64,000 nt of DNA from Cladocopium goreaui (GCA_947184155.2 CAMXCT020006627.1:177501-241500); one strand, 5' to 3'. Counted from the stretch's first letter, positions 10,831-22,529 are shown. The notes: a model not told the origin generated them from the sequence alone. Numbers and translations are program-made.

Positions 10831-12128
10831 GCATAAAACGATCCGATAACAATCTGGAGCGAAAAGACACTGGAGTATATTGGGGAGCTGATCCTGACAT
10901 GGGAGATCATGTGGATACTATGGGAATAGATTGCGATGTAATGTTTTGTTATGCTGTATAGAAAGGTATGCATATATACATTCGTATACATATGTAGACG
11001 TGCTTAAACAAACAGACAAAAACTAACCATTTGGTTACTGGGATAGAACGGGTATTTTTTTATAGGAAAATTGATGGAATTTGGGAGGCAGTGGGTTGTA
11101 CAGGGACATGATTAATGACGATATCATATGGGATTGAATGGGATATTTTATGGGCTGTAATGGAAGCAAAGTTGGTTTACAAGCATATAGAGGTTGTGTG
11201 TTTGGCGCATGGTGGATATATCTATCATAGGTTTATAAACCAACTGAAAAGGGAGGAAGTACCACATTGCATGGGCTGGGAGGTCAAAATTAATTTGTGC
11301 CACTGGACCAGTTAGACTACAGATGTCGTTTTTGGGTTGGTTCAAGTTCCCTTGTAGTGTGCGGAGGAATAAACAATATAGAACGGCATCCAAAATGGAT
11401 GCCACTCCCCTATACCTGCGGATGAGAGATGACGATGTTTCTTGATTGCCGCTTCAACCACCATTGATAGAGATTCAGTACTTTTTAGTATTTCAAAGGT
11501 ACACTGCTTGGTGGGTAGAATGAAATTTATTTTTCGTCCTAGTCAATGGAGCATTATCCTTTTTTTAAAGCACAATTTTCAGTTCGGTGCAACCAGGATA
11601 AACTAAGAGGTCGCGAGGTAAAGCACCTTGACAATAAGCATGTCAATAGCTTATATCCTATCAATATATCCCGGTAATCCAACATCAGTTATTCCCATTG
11701 TTGTTGCCATTGTAAAACTAGTTAATAGAACTATTCTAATAGAATTACAACAACCATTACTAATTCTCCAACAACTAATCCAACTAGCTAATGCTAATTA
11801 TGCCATTGTTGTAATCGAACTATTCTCCATCGCTGTCGCCCGAGGCTCCAAGCATCCACGCTCTCCTCTGTTCTGGGCGGCATACCCTTGGAGGCTTCAA
11901 AGCAGAAGAGTTGTACGGGGTTACTGTAAACGGATTGGTTATAGTGTGTAGGGTTTATTAGAACTTGATAGGTTTTTCTATTGATTTTACTGTTGGGTTT
12001 ATTGTTGCGCTATTGAATGCTTTGCTATTGAATGTGGATATAGTGACATAGTGCCTTTTATGAACTTTTGCGTTGCCAAGGAAACATGTTGTATCATGGT
12101 GGGGTTTACATATCTCACATATCTCTCA
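10831..12128. other. no gene recognised
   Basis: AT-rich non-coding sequence. One short GC-richer patch at about 11825-11915 has protein-like translations in two frames (for example LSPEAPSIHALLCSG) but no supporting splice pattern. Confidence 0.35.
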
Positions 12129-12141
12129 TTAATTTACCCAC

Positions 12142-12215
12142 AGGATGAGGGGTTGTCCCTTCGGGACAACCCCTCGTCCTACGAGGGTATGGCCCGGAAG
12201 GCCATACCCGAGAGC
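12142..12215. repeat. two adjacent perfect-type hairpins
   Basis: Hairpin 1: an 18-base stem (12142-12159 pairs with 12163-12180, one G-T type mismatch) around a 3-base TTC loop. Hairpin 2: about 10-11 paired bases (GGGTATGGCC and GGCCATACCC) around a short CGGAA-type loop, immediately downstream. Both are far more GC-rich than the surroundings. Confidence 0.8.
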
Positions 12216-12284
12216 GGAGTTAGCAACCCATTGGTTCCATTATCCCAGTGCCAGGGGATTTCCTTGTCATAACAACAGTGACGT

Positions 12285-12590
12285 CTTACACATACTTCTA
12301 TTAGGGGTTTCATTTAGGGTCTACATAAGTTAAAAATCCCCCGGCCCCATGGAACATATACGCATACTTCTATCAGGGGTTTCATTCAGGGATTACGTAA
12401 GTTAAAAAATCCCCCGGCCCCATGGAACATATACGCATACTTCTATCAGGGTTTACGTAAGTTATAAAATCTCCCGGCCAAATGGAACATATACGCATAC
12501 TTCTATCAGGCTTTACGTAAGTTATAAAAATTCCCCGGCCCCATGGAACATATACGCATACTTCTATCAGGGTTTACATAAGTTATAATA
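12285..12590. repeat. tandem repeat, five copies of 60-73 bases
   Basis: The phrase CATACTTCTAT(C/T)AGG recurs at 12291, 12363, 12436, 12496 and 12557. The first spacings are 72-73 bases and the later ones 60-61, so the shorter units lost a piece containing GGGGTTTCATT. Each unit also holds CCCCGGCCCCATGGAACATA. Confidence 0.85.
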
Positions 12591-13017
12591 TCCGGACTCG
12601 CCAAAAAAATGAAAAAGTGGAAATTGCCGAAACGCGTGGAGTCCGCAGAGGGTTTACTTTTCTGACTGATTTTTCCAAAAATTCGTCTTAGACCACGCTA
12701 ACACACAGATGTACCAGAGTCATAAAACACTGCGCCTGCGCAGAGAAATGAATCTCACACTGACGTTCATAGGACCATTCCGGGACAACCCTCAGTCCTG
12801 CCCGTTAATTTACCAGAGCGTTAGTAGACAGGCGGGATTCGGCATCCAAACATCAGGATATCGTGATTATATGATCTATGTTTTCGAATCATCAAGAGAC
12901 CGGGTATGTGGAGCAACAAAAATTGGGGGTATTGGTATCAACCTTGGGATGTGATGATAGAATAGAGTGGATTTGTTTGGGGACTAGCTGGTTCAAATAG
13001 GGATTGTGATACAAATT

Positions 13018-13022
13018 CAGGG
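13018..13022. repeat. target-site duplication, left (CAGGG), element A
   Basis: CAGGG directly before the 5' LTR is repeated at 17722-17726 directly after the 3' LTR. Five bases is the usual copia duplication length, so both element ends are exact. Confidence 0.8.
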
Positions 13023-13202
13023 TGTGAAGTGTTGTCCCAACCCTTGGACATCATATCATGTCACTTTTATATGTCATTTTCATTTACCAACATTTGCCAC
13101 CTGCAGCGGTGGGATTCGAGCTCGAGCAAGCCAAAAGAGTGCTGCGCCACCCTACGCTTCTTGCGACTTGGCACCAACTTCGAGTGTGGTGACCGTTTGT
13201 TG
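13023..13202 (+). repeat. 5' LTR of element A
   Basis: Starts TGTGAAG and ends TTTGTTG. It matches the 3' LTR except for a 25-base segment (about 13101-13125) absent downstream and a few substitutions. The 3' terminus is not the usual CA. A possible primer-binding site, TGGTCAGCTGC, begins at 13204 but does not match a common primer tRNA that I can name. Confidence 0.8.
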
Positions 13203-13218
13203 TTGGTCAGCTGCTGCA

Positions 13219-13563
13219 ATGACATCTTCCTCTTCAGGACCCTACACTGGAAAAGCCCATGAGTACGTGCCGGAGTTCAACAACCGTGCTGCTGACTATA
13301 AGGAGTTCAAGAAACGGGTCCAGATCTTTGACAAGAAGATGTCGCTGGCCGGGAGATCAACGGAGACTGCCTTCAACATCACGGCTGCCTTAGCTGGCCG
13401 AGCCTGGGGTGCTTGTGAGGACCTGGCTATGGCTGATCTGGAGTCGACCAATGGTACAGCTGTGCTGTTGGCCCGACTTGACTCCGTCTTCAAGTACGAC
13501 GCGATCACCGAGCTGCCGGCGGACTTCGAGACCTTCTTCATGCACACCAGAAGGAACCGTTGA
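13219..13563 (+). pseudogene. truncated gag, element A
   Basis: Begins at the first ATG after the LTR. The encoded start (MTSSSSGPYTGKAHEYVPEF, then YKEFKKRVQIFDKKM) has the look of a copia Gag N-terminus. It stops after 114 residues where the deletion joins it out of frame to integrase sequence. No zinc knuckle or protease remains, so no particle could be built or matured from this copy alone. Confidence 0.6.
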
Positions 13564-14902
13564 GTTCAACGAGCGCATCCAGGTTGACTCCCACTGGATC
13601 CAATGTGAAGATTCAGCAGTTGCCCAACGAGAACCTGCCCCTGGAACACCAGCTGCCAAAAGAAAGAAGCGTGAGATAAGTGGACGTCAGTGTGTGCTGA
13701 CAATTGTGGACCATGCCACGCGCTTTTGCGCCATCCGCATCCTGAAGGGAGAGACTGCGGAAGAGTTCACAAAGGGCATAGACAGGATGTGGTTCAAGCA
13801 TCTTGGTGTTCCGAAGTACATCCGAATTGATGAGGCCAAAGGATGGACTTCCAAGCACGTGAGAGAATGGGCAGGCAGCCGTGCTATCACTTTGGAAGTT
13901 CAACCTGCAGAGCAACACACTTGGCTTGGCGTTGTTGAACGCAGACATCAAGTCATTCGACGAGCTCTGGAACTTTACCAAGATGACCTTGGTCGACACG
14001 ACCTCACTGCCCTCAAAGAAGCTGCGATCTATGTTCCTCATGCCATCAACCAGACGGCAATGGTCAGAGGATTTACTCCACAACAATGGGTTCTTGGAAA
14101 ATCGATGACCCATGTTCACGGCCTCACCTTCGAGATCTTCAATCCTGGACAAGGACCTCTGGATGAAGCTGGTGCCTTTTCTCAGATCCAAAAGAATCGA
14201 CAAGCTGCTCAGATCGCATGGATCAAGGCAGACACAGATGCAAAGCTGCGAAGAGCCTTCAACCAGAAGTTCCAGGATGTGTCCGAGCAATTGGTCGTTG
14301 GACAGCGCTGTTGGTTTTGGCGTGTGTCTGGAACTGGCATTTTACAAAAGGCCAAATGGCGTGGACCAGCCCGTGTTGTGGCTATTGAAGACCACGATGG
14401 CACGAGAGTTTTGTGGTTGTGCTATGGGACGAGCCTCATACGATGTGGTGAACGACAAGTTCGACCTCTGTTGGAAGAGAGCGGCTACCTGCAGATGGCA
14501 GATCCAAAAGAAGCTCTTCAAGACCTTGAGATGCTGAAGGCCAGATCCACCACACAGTTCAAGGACGAGCTCCAAGCGGACCTCGAGCCCAACCTTGAGG
14601 ACAACATGGAGGAGATCCCATTGCCACCACTACAACATGATGACAGTGATGTGGAGCCAAGTTTAGCCAACACCGAAGATCTACAAGAACGAGACCTTCC
14701 TGGAGTTGTTCGAATGGTGCTGCCGATCCCTCTCCAAAACTCTGCAGCTGAACGTGATCGAACGCCACGACGTGGACATCATGATAAAGATCGACGGATG
14801 TCACTGGCTACAAAAGTGGAGCCTTCAGAACTACAACCTGCCGAAGAAGAACGTGGACGAGCAAGATCGCCAAAGAGGAAAACAACAACTGCGGAAGTGT
14901 AG
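13553..14902 (+). pseudogene. integrase core and linker, element A
   Basis: Copia integrase catalytic domain. The acidic triad is seen as LTIVDHATRF (first Asp), KYIRIDEAKG (second Asp) and WLGVVERRH (Glu). It is followed by the GKAMTHVHG-like connection (here GKSMTHVHG), the C-terminal strand-rich part (VGQRCWFWRVSGTG) and a charged, disordered linker toward RT. The zinc-binding HHCC domain is missing because of the upstream deletion. The frame runs open to 14902; the RT domain continues in another frame, so at least one indel lies near 14.9-15.12 kb. Confidence 0.75.
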
Positions 14903-15065
14903 AGGAATGATGCGAAAGCGCCAAGGACAACGACAGCAAGTTCAAGCGCCGATGCACTACTTCAACAACCAGAAGATGATCAAGGACTTGCCACTGCTGC
15001 AGCAACACCTGTCCCTGCCGAAGACGATGATGCCTTCAGTCTCGAGGTCAACATCGACAAGGTGA

Positions 15066-17240
15066 TTGGCAAGTTGCCTGGTGGTTGGAAGTGCGTGGAT
15101 GGAGGCTTTGAGCTTGACGATATCCGATATCTACTACACTGCCTACAGAAAGGGAGAAGTCAACCCAAAGAAGCTGAAGCTGGAAGACCAAGAGAAGTTC
15201 ATCGAAGGCAAGAAAGCCGAACTTTCACAATACTTCAGCAACTTGGTCTGGAAGTTTGCAACTCATGAAGAAGGAGTACGTGCTGAACAACGAGAACGTG
15301 CAATCACTGCCAGAGAGGTCTTGACATGGAAATCTGTTGATCAAGATGATGGCAGTGTGAAATGGAAAGCAAAGGCACGATTGGTGCTGAGAGGCTTCGA
15401 AGACGCTTATGTCCTGACACTGGACAAGGCTGCCCCTACTGCCAGCCGTTTAGCAAGGCAGACACTGCTAGCTTTGGCAGGATGGCTGAGCTGGACCATC
15501 TACTGCGGAGATGTTAGAGCAGCTTTCCTTAGCGGAAAGAACTTTACCAGGGAGCTCGTTGTCAAGTTGCCAGCTGATTGCGCTGCGCTACTGGGTGTAC
15601 CACCTCCATGCTACATGCGCATGCTGAAGAGCGCCTATGGCTTGAGCGACGCCCCACTGCTTTGGTATGAAGAAGCAGATCGGCGACTGAAGAAAGGCAA
15701 CTGGAAAAGACATGCCCTGGACAAATGCTGCTACTACCTCACCGACAAGGACACTGGCAAGATCATCGCCATGCTGATCCTTCACGTCGATGACCTCCTT
15801 ATCAGCGGCCAAGCTGATCACCCACAGTTCCAAGAGGCCATCAAACAACTGAAGGAGAACTTCCAGCTTGGAAAATGGGAAGTGCTGAGCGAAGCATCGC
15901 CCATCAAGTACTGTGGTGGAGTCATCGAGTTCAACAATGGCTATGTGGAGACATCTTACGAGGACTACATCAAGAAGCTCTGCCCCATGACCTTGCGAAA
16001 AGGGAGACCAGCTGAGCAACCACTGGATGATGCTGAGAAATCAAAGGCCAGAGGCATGATTAGAGCCCTTCAATGGCTGGCAGGACAAGGAGTACCATCT
16101 CTTGCTGCTTCCGTGAGCATCCAAGCTGGAGATTTAGCTGGTGGAGATGGAAAAGTTCTTTTGGAACTCGACAAAACCTTGCGGTTTGCGAAAAGCGTGG
16201 CCCACAACAAGATGCGATTCTTGGCCCTTCCGGAAAACAACAAGGCCCAGGACATTGACGACCTGGCGATTGTGATGTATGTGGACGCGGCCTTTGACGT
16301 TCGCAAAGACCATGGATCTCAAGGTGGCTACGTGATCGTGATGGGCCACCACTCTGTGCTGAAGGGAAACAAGGTCCCAACTTCGACTTTGCCATGGAAA
16401 TCTTTCAAATTAGCCCGTGTCTGCAGATCGAGCTTAGCTGCTGAATGCCAAGCCCTGTCAACTGGATTGGATGAGCTGCTGCTGGTGAAGAACTTCATCA
16501 CACACCTGCAGACCCCCCACCTGAACCTGAAGGAGGTCCAGAAAAGAGCCACTGGAAACTGTGCAGTTGTCACTGACTGCAAGTCTCTCTTCGATGGCTT
16601 GAAAAGGGAGAACATACAGCAAGCGGCACACAAGCGAGTTGCGCTTGAGTGCCTGGTGGCGAAGGAACTCATCGAGAACATGAAGTGTCAAGTCTGATGG
16701 ATCTCATCGGAAAGGCAATTAGCCGACGGTCTTACAAAGATCGGAGCCCGACAAGCTTTCAGTGAGCGCTACAGGGGCGGCTATGTGCAGTTGGTGTCTG
16801 ACGAGACCTACACAGCCGCAAAACGAAAGACCAAGGAGGAGCGACAGAAAACGCTTCAAGAAACTATGGGTTCAAGATCCACTGCTGCACAAGCCTTGGT
16901 GGCTTTGGTGATGACGGAGAATGTCAAGGTGACGAGCGCCGATGACGGCGACACCCAGAGCTATGTCAACACGACGATCATGGAGAATGTCACGACAGAG
17001 GAGATCGAGAATGTCTTCACAATCCCGGACTATGTGGTGATGGTGACCTTCCTGGTGGTGCTGATGACCACTATTTGGTGGTGTGGACAATTTGTTGTCT
17101 ACAAGCTGCGACGGCTGAAGGTGTGCTGCCGCAACATCTTCTACATTCTACATGAAGAAGATCCCTCAGAGGAAGCTGGAGAATCAGATCAAAACTTTGG
17201 AGGAGAAGTTGACCGAGATGGAAGCCCAGTCAAAATCTGA
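15066..17240 (+). pseudogene. reverse transcriptase-RNase H with membrane tail, element A
   Basis: RT motifs: KARLVLRGFED, GDVRAAFLSG, SAYGLSDAPLLWYEE and the catalytic LHVDDLLISG. RNase H: YVDAAFDVRKD, SSLAAECQAL and VTDCKSLFDG. A TGA at 16695-16697 interrupts the usual RNase H ending (..WISSERQLADGLTK), most simply a CGA-to-TGA change. The same frame continues to 17240 and encodes two N-glycosylation-type sites, a membrane segment of about 24 hydrophobic residues (YVVMVTFLVVLMTTIWWCG, about 17029-17100) and a basic stop-transfer patch (KLRRLK). The segment upstream (EVNIDKVIGKLPGGWKCVDG, about 15042) belongs to the RT N-terminus but is in another frame. Confidence 0.75.
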
Positions 17241-17415
17241 TGAGGCGATGATTGGTCGACTCATGACTGACATCGTGGAAAAGCAGCACAACATGGAGAA
17301 CCTCCACTCCGACCTTCAGCACTCTCTCCACATGATCCAGGAGATGCAGAATGCGATCAACCAAGGACAAGATGAACGAAATGCGCTTTCGCATCACGCA
17401 GATGGAAGTGAATAG
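17152..17415 (+). pseudogene. coiled-coil part of element A tail
   Basis: In the +1 frame relative to the membrane segment, and overlapping its end, is an 87-codon open stretch. It is rich in heptad-like repeats (KLENQIKTLEEKLTEMEAQ and on through HSDLQHSLHMIQEMQNAI). It most likely followed the membrane segment in the intact element, with one frameshift near 17150 separating them now. Independent initiation at its ATG cannot be excluded. Confidence 0.5.
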
Positions 17416-17521
17416 GCAGGACATAGTAGTGACCAAAAATGGTCAGCGTTGGCATGTGAATCCACAGTGCCAATTTTTGCAAGGTGCTGGTGCTATCAAA
17501 GCCTGTGCCGGCTGCATTTAG
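17381..17521 (+). pseudogene. His/Cys motif ending element A tail
   Basis: In the third frame, overlapping the coiled-coil stretch, 46 codons end in TKNGQRWHVNPQCQFLQGAG and AIKACAGCI before a TAG. The pattern WHxxxxC...CxxC looks like a small metal-binding unit. It is probably the true C-terminus of the ancestral protein, now displaced by a second frameshift. Confidence 0.4.
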
Positions 17522-17566
17522 CACAGCCATACTTTTAGATATTTTTCAACCATTCATTTCCCTCGA

Positions 17567-17721
17567 TGTGAAGTGTTGTCCCAACCCTTGGACATCATAT
17601 CATGTCACTTTTACATGTCATTTTCATTTACCAACATTTGCCGAGCAAGCCAAAAGAGTGCTGCGCCACCCTACGCTTCTTGCGACCTGGCACCAACTTC
17701 GAGTGTGGTGACCGTTTGTTG
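17567..17721 (+). repeat. 3' LTR of element A
   Basis: Matches the 5' LTR from TGTGAAG to TTTGTTG but lacks the 25-base segment. It is followed at once by the CAGGG duplication (17722-17726). No clear polypurine tract precedes it. Confidence 0.8.
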
Positions 17722-17854
17722 CAGGGAATCTCGCAGTTGGGACCATTTGTCAACATGTTTTGCCACTTCCAATCGCCATCCTATGTTGCTAGTGAAATCA
17801 CCGGGAACTCCGGCCATTTTTGGTGAAAATCCACCGGAAAGGACCACCTCCCAG

Positions 17855-17965
17855 GCGTCCGAGGGCCTGGGGCAGGAGGCCCTGCCGCTGCTGTGGCGCG
17901 CGCAGCGCTGCGGCCTGGCGGCGGAGCATTGGGTCGTGGAGGCGTTGCGCGGCTACGCGGCGGAG
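17855..17965 (+). CDS. candidate host exon downstream of element A
   Basis: Acceptor ctcccag, 37 codons, donor GTCCGT. The reading ASEGLGQEALPLLWRAQRCG and LAAEHWVVEALRGYAAEV is alanine/leucine-rich and helix-prone, like the helical-repeat C-terminal part of SMYD-type proteins. GC content is far above the flanks. If it belongs to the SET gene, element A sits in one of that gene's introns. Confidence 0.5.
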
Positions 17966-18713
17966 GTCCGTGGGAAGGGCGGAGCAACGCAAAAATGGGG
18001 AGCTTCACTGGGTACTGGGGGAAAGATAAGGTTAAGGATTTTAGGGAAGATTTTGAGATGGCAGTTTTTTGATGTTTTTTGAAGTAGAGCTTTAGATATG
18101 TTGGGATGCTTTGGAACAATTGTGATTTGATCGGTAATAAAGGATAAAATGTGATCCAGTTCATCCAGTTCTTCCCGGACAATGAACCGCCCTTTGGGAA
18201 TTGGGCTCTTTGGGAAAATGTGAAAATCGATTCCCGAAGAAGTGGATGGTCAACACCGAACATGGCCCTAACCAGCAACTTTGGACACGGTGTGACACCA
18301 GGTCTTTGCAATTTCAACACCGAAAAACCCAATTGGAAGGTCCACAATTGACCACCGAATTCGATACTTCAATGTGGTTCCTTCCTTGAACCACATTTGT
18401 TGATTGTAGCCCACTTGGCTAACCATCCCACCTAGTAAATGGTCAATTAGACGGTGCACGTTCCTTTAGTAAGGTCATCCCATGTTTAATTGGATTCGAA
18501 ATTGCAACGATGGTGATGAACCAGTCCAACTTGAGGCGACTTTGCGCAATTTTGTTGATCAGATCCTGATTTTCGCGGCAATCTTCCTGCCGATTTTCCT
18601 AAACGCATCGTAATCGCTCCCTGGTCTGAAAATCGGGTACCTTAAGTTTAAGGAGTATCTCCATTTTAGGGATAAAACTGCAGAAAAAGGCTACGATGTG
18701 CATATCGTCGCAG
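17966..18713. other. intronic, nothing recognised
   Basis: No exon, repeat or RNA gene supported. Confidence 0.4.
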
Positions 18714-18855
18714 TTCTATCCCCATCGCGTCCTGGCGCCAGGAGGAGATTGAGCAACGCCCATCTTTGCTGCGCGCACGTTGTGCTGCCACTGGCAACAC
18801 GCCCAGGGAACGGTTGAAACGAGCGAGGCTTCGTGTAGCTTTGGCCAAGGCAGGG
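18714..18855 (+). CDS. candidate host exon
   Basis: After acceptor tcgcag one frame reads SIPIASWRQEEIEQRPSLLR, then ARCAATGNTPRERLKRARLR and VALAKAG, a basic helical sequence with raised GC content. No donor is obvious, and the phase does not simply match the exon at 17855. Gene identity unknown. Confidence 0.35.
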
Positions 18856-21800
18856 TTGATACCCCTCAAAATCACCCCAGAAACCTTGATTTAAGTTCTG
18901 GTTACAAAACACAAGGAAAATAACTTCTCCCAGCCACTTGCAGAACCAACAGTTCAAGCCGCTTCGATTCTTTGAACATTTTTGCGGTTGGCTATTGTCA
19001 TCATGGGGGGTTGGTGAGACTCATATGTATATATATATATACACATCTCATATACTGATTGCAGGTACTCGTCAAGAAAATGGGATCACCAAGTCACTAC
19101 TTGAAATATTTTGAGGCCCTTGCATGTTTGTGGGTTTCCAGAAGTGTTGGATGCCAACTCAAAGCCATTGCCACGTGGGGGCTTGCAAAAGGGGATTCTG
19201 ACCTCATCCAAGTGATGTGCCATTTTTCATGGGGTACCCCGATTTCAAAACAAACCTCACAACCCTCCAGTAAAAAAATCCTTCCCGTGTTTTCATGGTT
19301 AAATCCCAATCCCCATAGCCATATCCACATGTGCTGCTTGTTTAACATCCATTTCCCTATTTTTGCTGATTAAATCCCAATCCCCGAAATCATCCTTGGC
19401 ACCATTTGTTTGAGCACTTCGAAAGGCCATCCTTCAGACAGCATCGCCTTCGATATCTTCGATGGCGGAGGTCACTGAGAATTTGCACCTAGCGCGAGAG
19501 GCGATCCAAATGGAACGCCAAGGGAAACGCCCAAGGGAAACCCTTCGTAAAAATCCCAAGATTTTGGGGATAAAGCCTAGTGAATTTTTCCCGAATTTGA
19601 TCCCAGGATGCTATTTGGTGTCTGAAACTGGGAAAAACGGTACCTTAAAATTGGAGGTACCTATTTTTCAGATAAACCAAGTTTCTGGCCATGGTGCCAG
19701 GATTTCTCTGAACATTTTTGGAGCAAAAATACAAATTCTGTGGTTTGGAACAGCATTTTTGGAATCAAACATTGGTGTATCACCCACTTTTGGAATCTTT
19801 TGGAGGAAAGCAACACAAACCGCAACAAACTCCGATCAAGTTTTATGCAATCCAGTGGTTTCAGAACAAACCCACATGGCTGAGAGGAAAGCTATGGATT
19901 TCTCCCTTCCACAGGACAACATCAGGACAGATATTCAAATCCCTAACCGCGCTAACCATTCAAATCTCTGGGTCAACAGGTCAACATTTTAGTCCTGAAC
20001 CGCAGATGTTGGTCCTTTTGGGCTGGTGCTTATCCTCCAGGTGTTGGTGCACATCTTTGGCGCCTCGGATCCAGAGGTCTTAGAACTGGAACCATTGCTG
20101 GCGGCTGAAAAAGGGAGCGAAAACAGCTGCGTTGGGCTCTGACACTGTAGATTTGATATGCGATGTTCACAAGTATATAGATCCTACATAGTGTGGGCTA
20201 CTTGGTGATAGTCCACAAGTTGTAGCTTGGGGACCGCATGATTTCGAGTAGTAACCCAGTGCCCTGGCTCGAAATCGTTGACATTAAACCACCTGGAGGG
20301 TTTATGCTTAAGAGTGACTAGACATTTGTGGGCTCTTGAATGGTTGACCAAGCTACTTGGAAGTTCATCCGAGCAAATTGCTGGTTCAGTCTCATATCGG
20401 CCAAAGAAATCCCCGGCTAGTCATCGCTATTCAGATTGGGATCCGTTGTTTGGGGAAAATCCGCACTTTGATTGGTCGAACAACCTCTGTGTCAATCTGT
20501 TGAGTTTTGTTCGTTAGTTACCTTAGTTTACGCGTCATAATTTCCGGGCTTTCACCATTTCTACTGGTTACTCCCATTCTTGCAGCTTCAATGCGGATAT
20601 TGGCAACATCGGTCTTATTGCTTGCTCCCATTTATCCCGGTGATTATTCCCCCCCTTTTTGCATCCCAGGTCACCCATTTCAAGCTGGGATGAGAGAGAG
20701 AGAGAAATTTATATACTGGTTGCTGGCTTGGATCATTTTTGATTTTCCCCAATAGTTGGGATGATGATCCAATCTGACTTTCATATTTTTCAGAGGGGTT
20801 GAAACCACCAACCAGTATATGTACATAGGTGGGTGAACTAGCTGGCCATTACCAACCCCTTGTTGGAATTATGCATCATATTGGCAATTGGTTCGTATTG
20901 GTATATTCAGTCATATTTTCATACAATGATATCAACAGAATATCACACACACATATTATATATATACATATACATATATATATATACATACATACTGAAT
21001 ATGATCACCATGTGATATCATCTGGTCATACGACAACCACATATTATATATAATTGTATAATATTATATACAGATATCAGTGCATAGCAGCATCCTCGAA
21101 AAGACAAGTAGGATTCATGCTGAGGCTTCCAGGTCCAACCTCCCGATGGTGAAGCCTTTGGTGTCGAGGCCTTTGAAGGAATGTCGTTGAAGGCGGCTTG
21201 GAAAGGTTGGAAGGTTGGAAAGGTGGAGGGGGAGTGCAACAGAGGACTTTTTTTCGCATTTTTTTTTGTTGATTGTCTCCTTCAGAAGTGGGGATACAGC
21301 ATTGGTGGGTAGTTGTTGCATTTTGAAGGGTTGGAAGTTGGTTCTTATGCTGGCTCATGATGGTTATTTATGTGGAGGAACATTCTTGCAGATGTTGCTT
21401 CTTATCCATTTGGGGGTGTTGGAAGTAGGATTATACTCTATTATAGCCCTCGGTGTCCAGCTGGGTGCGCTCCTGCCGTCGAACTTGTCTGCGATTATTT
21501 TCCAACTGACTGTTGCCACGGGCAACTGCCACTGCGTTCACACACTTACGATTCTCCCCACCATCAGAACGTAACTACATATACAGGAAGTACATGGTTG
21601 ACCCTATGCTTCTTATCTTGATCCATTCCACCCAGGAACTACCTGGCTCAGGGCTTGAGATTTATGCCCTCTTGACTCTTAAAGATATTTTCAATGTCCC
21701 AAAACTGGGTAGAAGGTGATCTGAACTAGATAAAACTGTTTCGATTGGATCTTTGATTAATAGTTATAGTTGCAATCATATTTGGCTATCGTGGTGTAAG

Positions 21801-22084
21801 TGGAAAATATGATTGATAATGTTATATTTCCCAATTGTTTGTTGTGAAAACTGGGCCATTTTGGCTTCCAGCCACTGAGCCGACCGCGACGAAAACTCGA
21901 CAAACTGCCCCCCGCGACGCAGCCTGCGCTGAGTTCCATTGGTTTGTCGCTGGGATGATAAGAAGTGGGCAAGAATTGGGAGATGGATCCAAGATAATGT
22001 TACAATGTAGCTAGTCATGTTGAGATCTTACTTATTATTATGTATCTTTCCACACATACTGTGTATCTCTATATTTGTGTATGA

Positions 22085-22353
22085 ATACATAATGGACACA
22101 CACACACACATATACATATATACGCACAATGGAAAATAACTATAAATATAGAGATAAGCATAAACATCCATATACATATGAAACTATGAATATAGATATC
22201 CAGATAAATATCTACATATTCCTGTACACATATATATATATATACATACATATATACATATATACATAGATACATAGATACATAGATACATAGATAGATA
22301 CATAGATACATAGATAGATACATAGATACATAGATACATAGATACATAGATAC

Positions 22354-22389
<36 letters not shown>

Positions 22390-22392
22390 GAC
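22085..22392. repeat. CA/TA then TACATAGA/GATA microsatellite
   Basis: ACAC and ATATAC runs pass into a long TACATAGA array ending in pure GATA repeats (about 22250-22390). Open frames across it encode only Ile/Tyr/Met/Ser repeats. Confidence 0.9.
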
Positions 22393-22529
22393 TTCACACC
22401 ACCCTGCCCTGGAAGATGGGTAAGGTGTCGCCATGTCCTCTGCGGTGGGAGATGAGATGGAGCTGAGGCGACGCAAGGCACAGAGGGGGCTGCTTGCGGT
22501 CTATGTATACGGATTAAATACATGTGTAT

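Larger units (their letters stand above)
12129..12812. mobile_element. possible small inverted-repeat element
   Basis: The left end (12129-12159) and the reverse complement of the right end (12782-12812) agree at about 22 of 31 positions, both finishing in the block GGGTTGTCCC. Between them are two hairpins (12142-12215) and a five-copy tandem repeat (12285-12590), but no ORF of note. This could be a decayed non-autonomous DNA transposon. No target duplication was identified. Confidence 0.35.
13023..17721 (+). mobile_element. Ty1/copia LTR retrotransposon A, internally deleted
   Basis: A 4.7-kb element bounded by LTRs (180 and 155 bases) and a CAGGG duplication. The order is truncated Gag, integrase core, reverse transcriptase, RNase H, then an unusual tail with a membrane segment, a coiled coil and a His/Cys motif. 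The integrase-before-RT order defines copia. Most of gag, the zinc knuckle, the protease and the integrase zinc-binding N-terminus are missing through one deletion near 13550, and several frameshifts and a stop break the rest. It is dead for autonomous movement. It sits between exon-like pieces at 10.1 and 17.9 kb, probably in an intron of the SET gene. Confidence 0.85.

Noticed and set aside
12142-12215. Rho-independent-terminator-like hairpins suggesting bacterial DNA
   Set aside because: No bacterial gene, operon or T-tract after the stem; the surroundings are of nuclear type.
13101-13125. GGGATTCGAGCTC in the 5' LTR of element A, resembling a tRNA B box
   Set aside because: No A box or cloverleaf nearby; it lies in a segment missing from the other LTR.
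21855-21866. GCCATTTTGGCT, a 12-base match to the middle of the dinoflagellate spliced leader; similar 11-13 base matches near 23708 and in both LTRs of element C
   Set aside because: The match is partly palindromic, lacks the leader's 5' CCGTAG and 3' CAAG, and two cases lie inside element coding or LTR sequence. Not a relict leader on this evidence.
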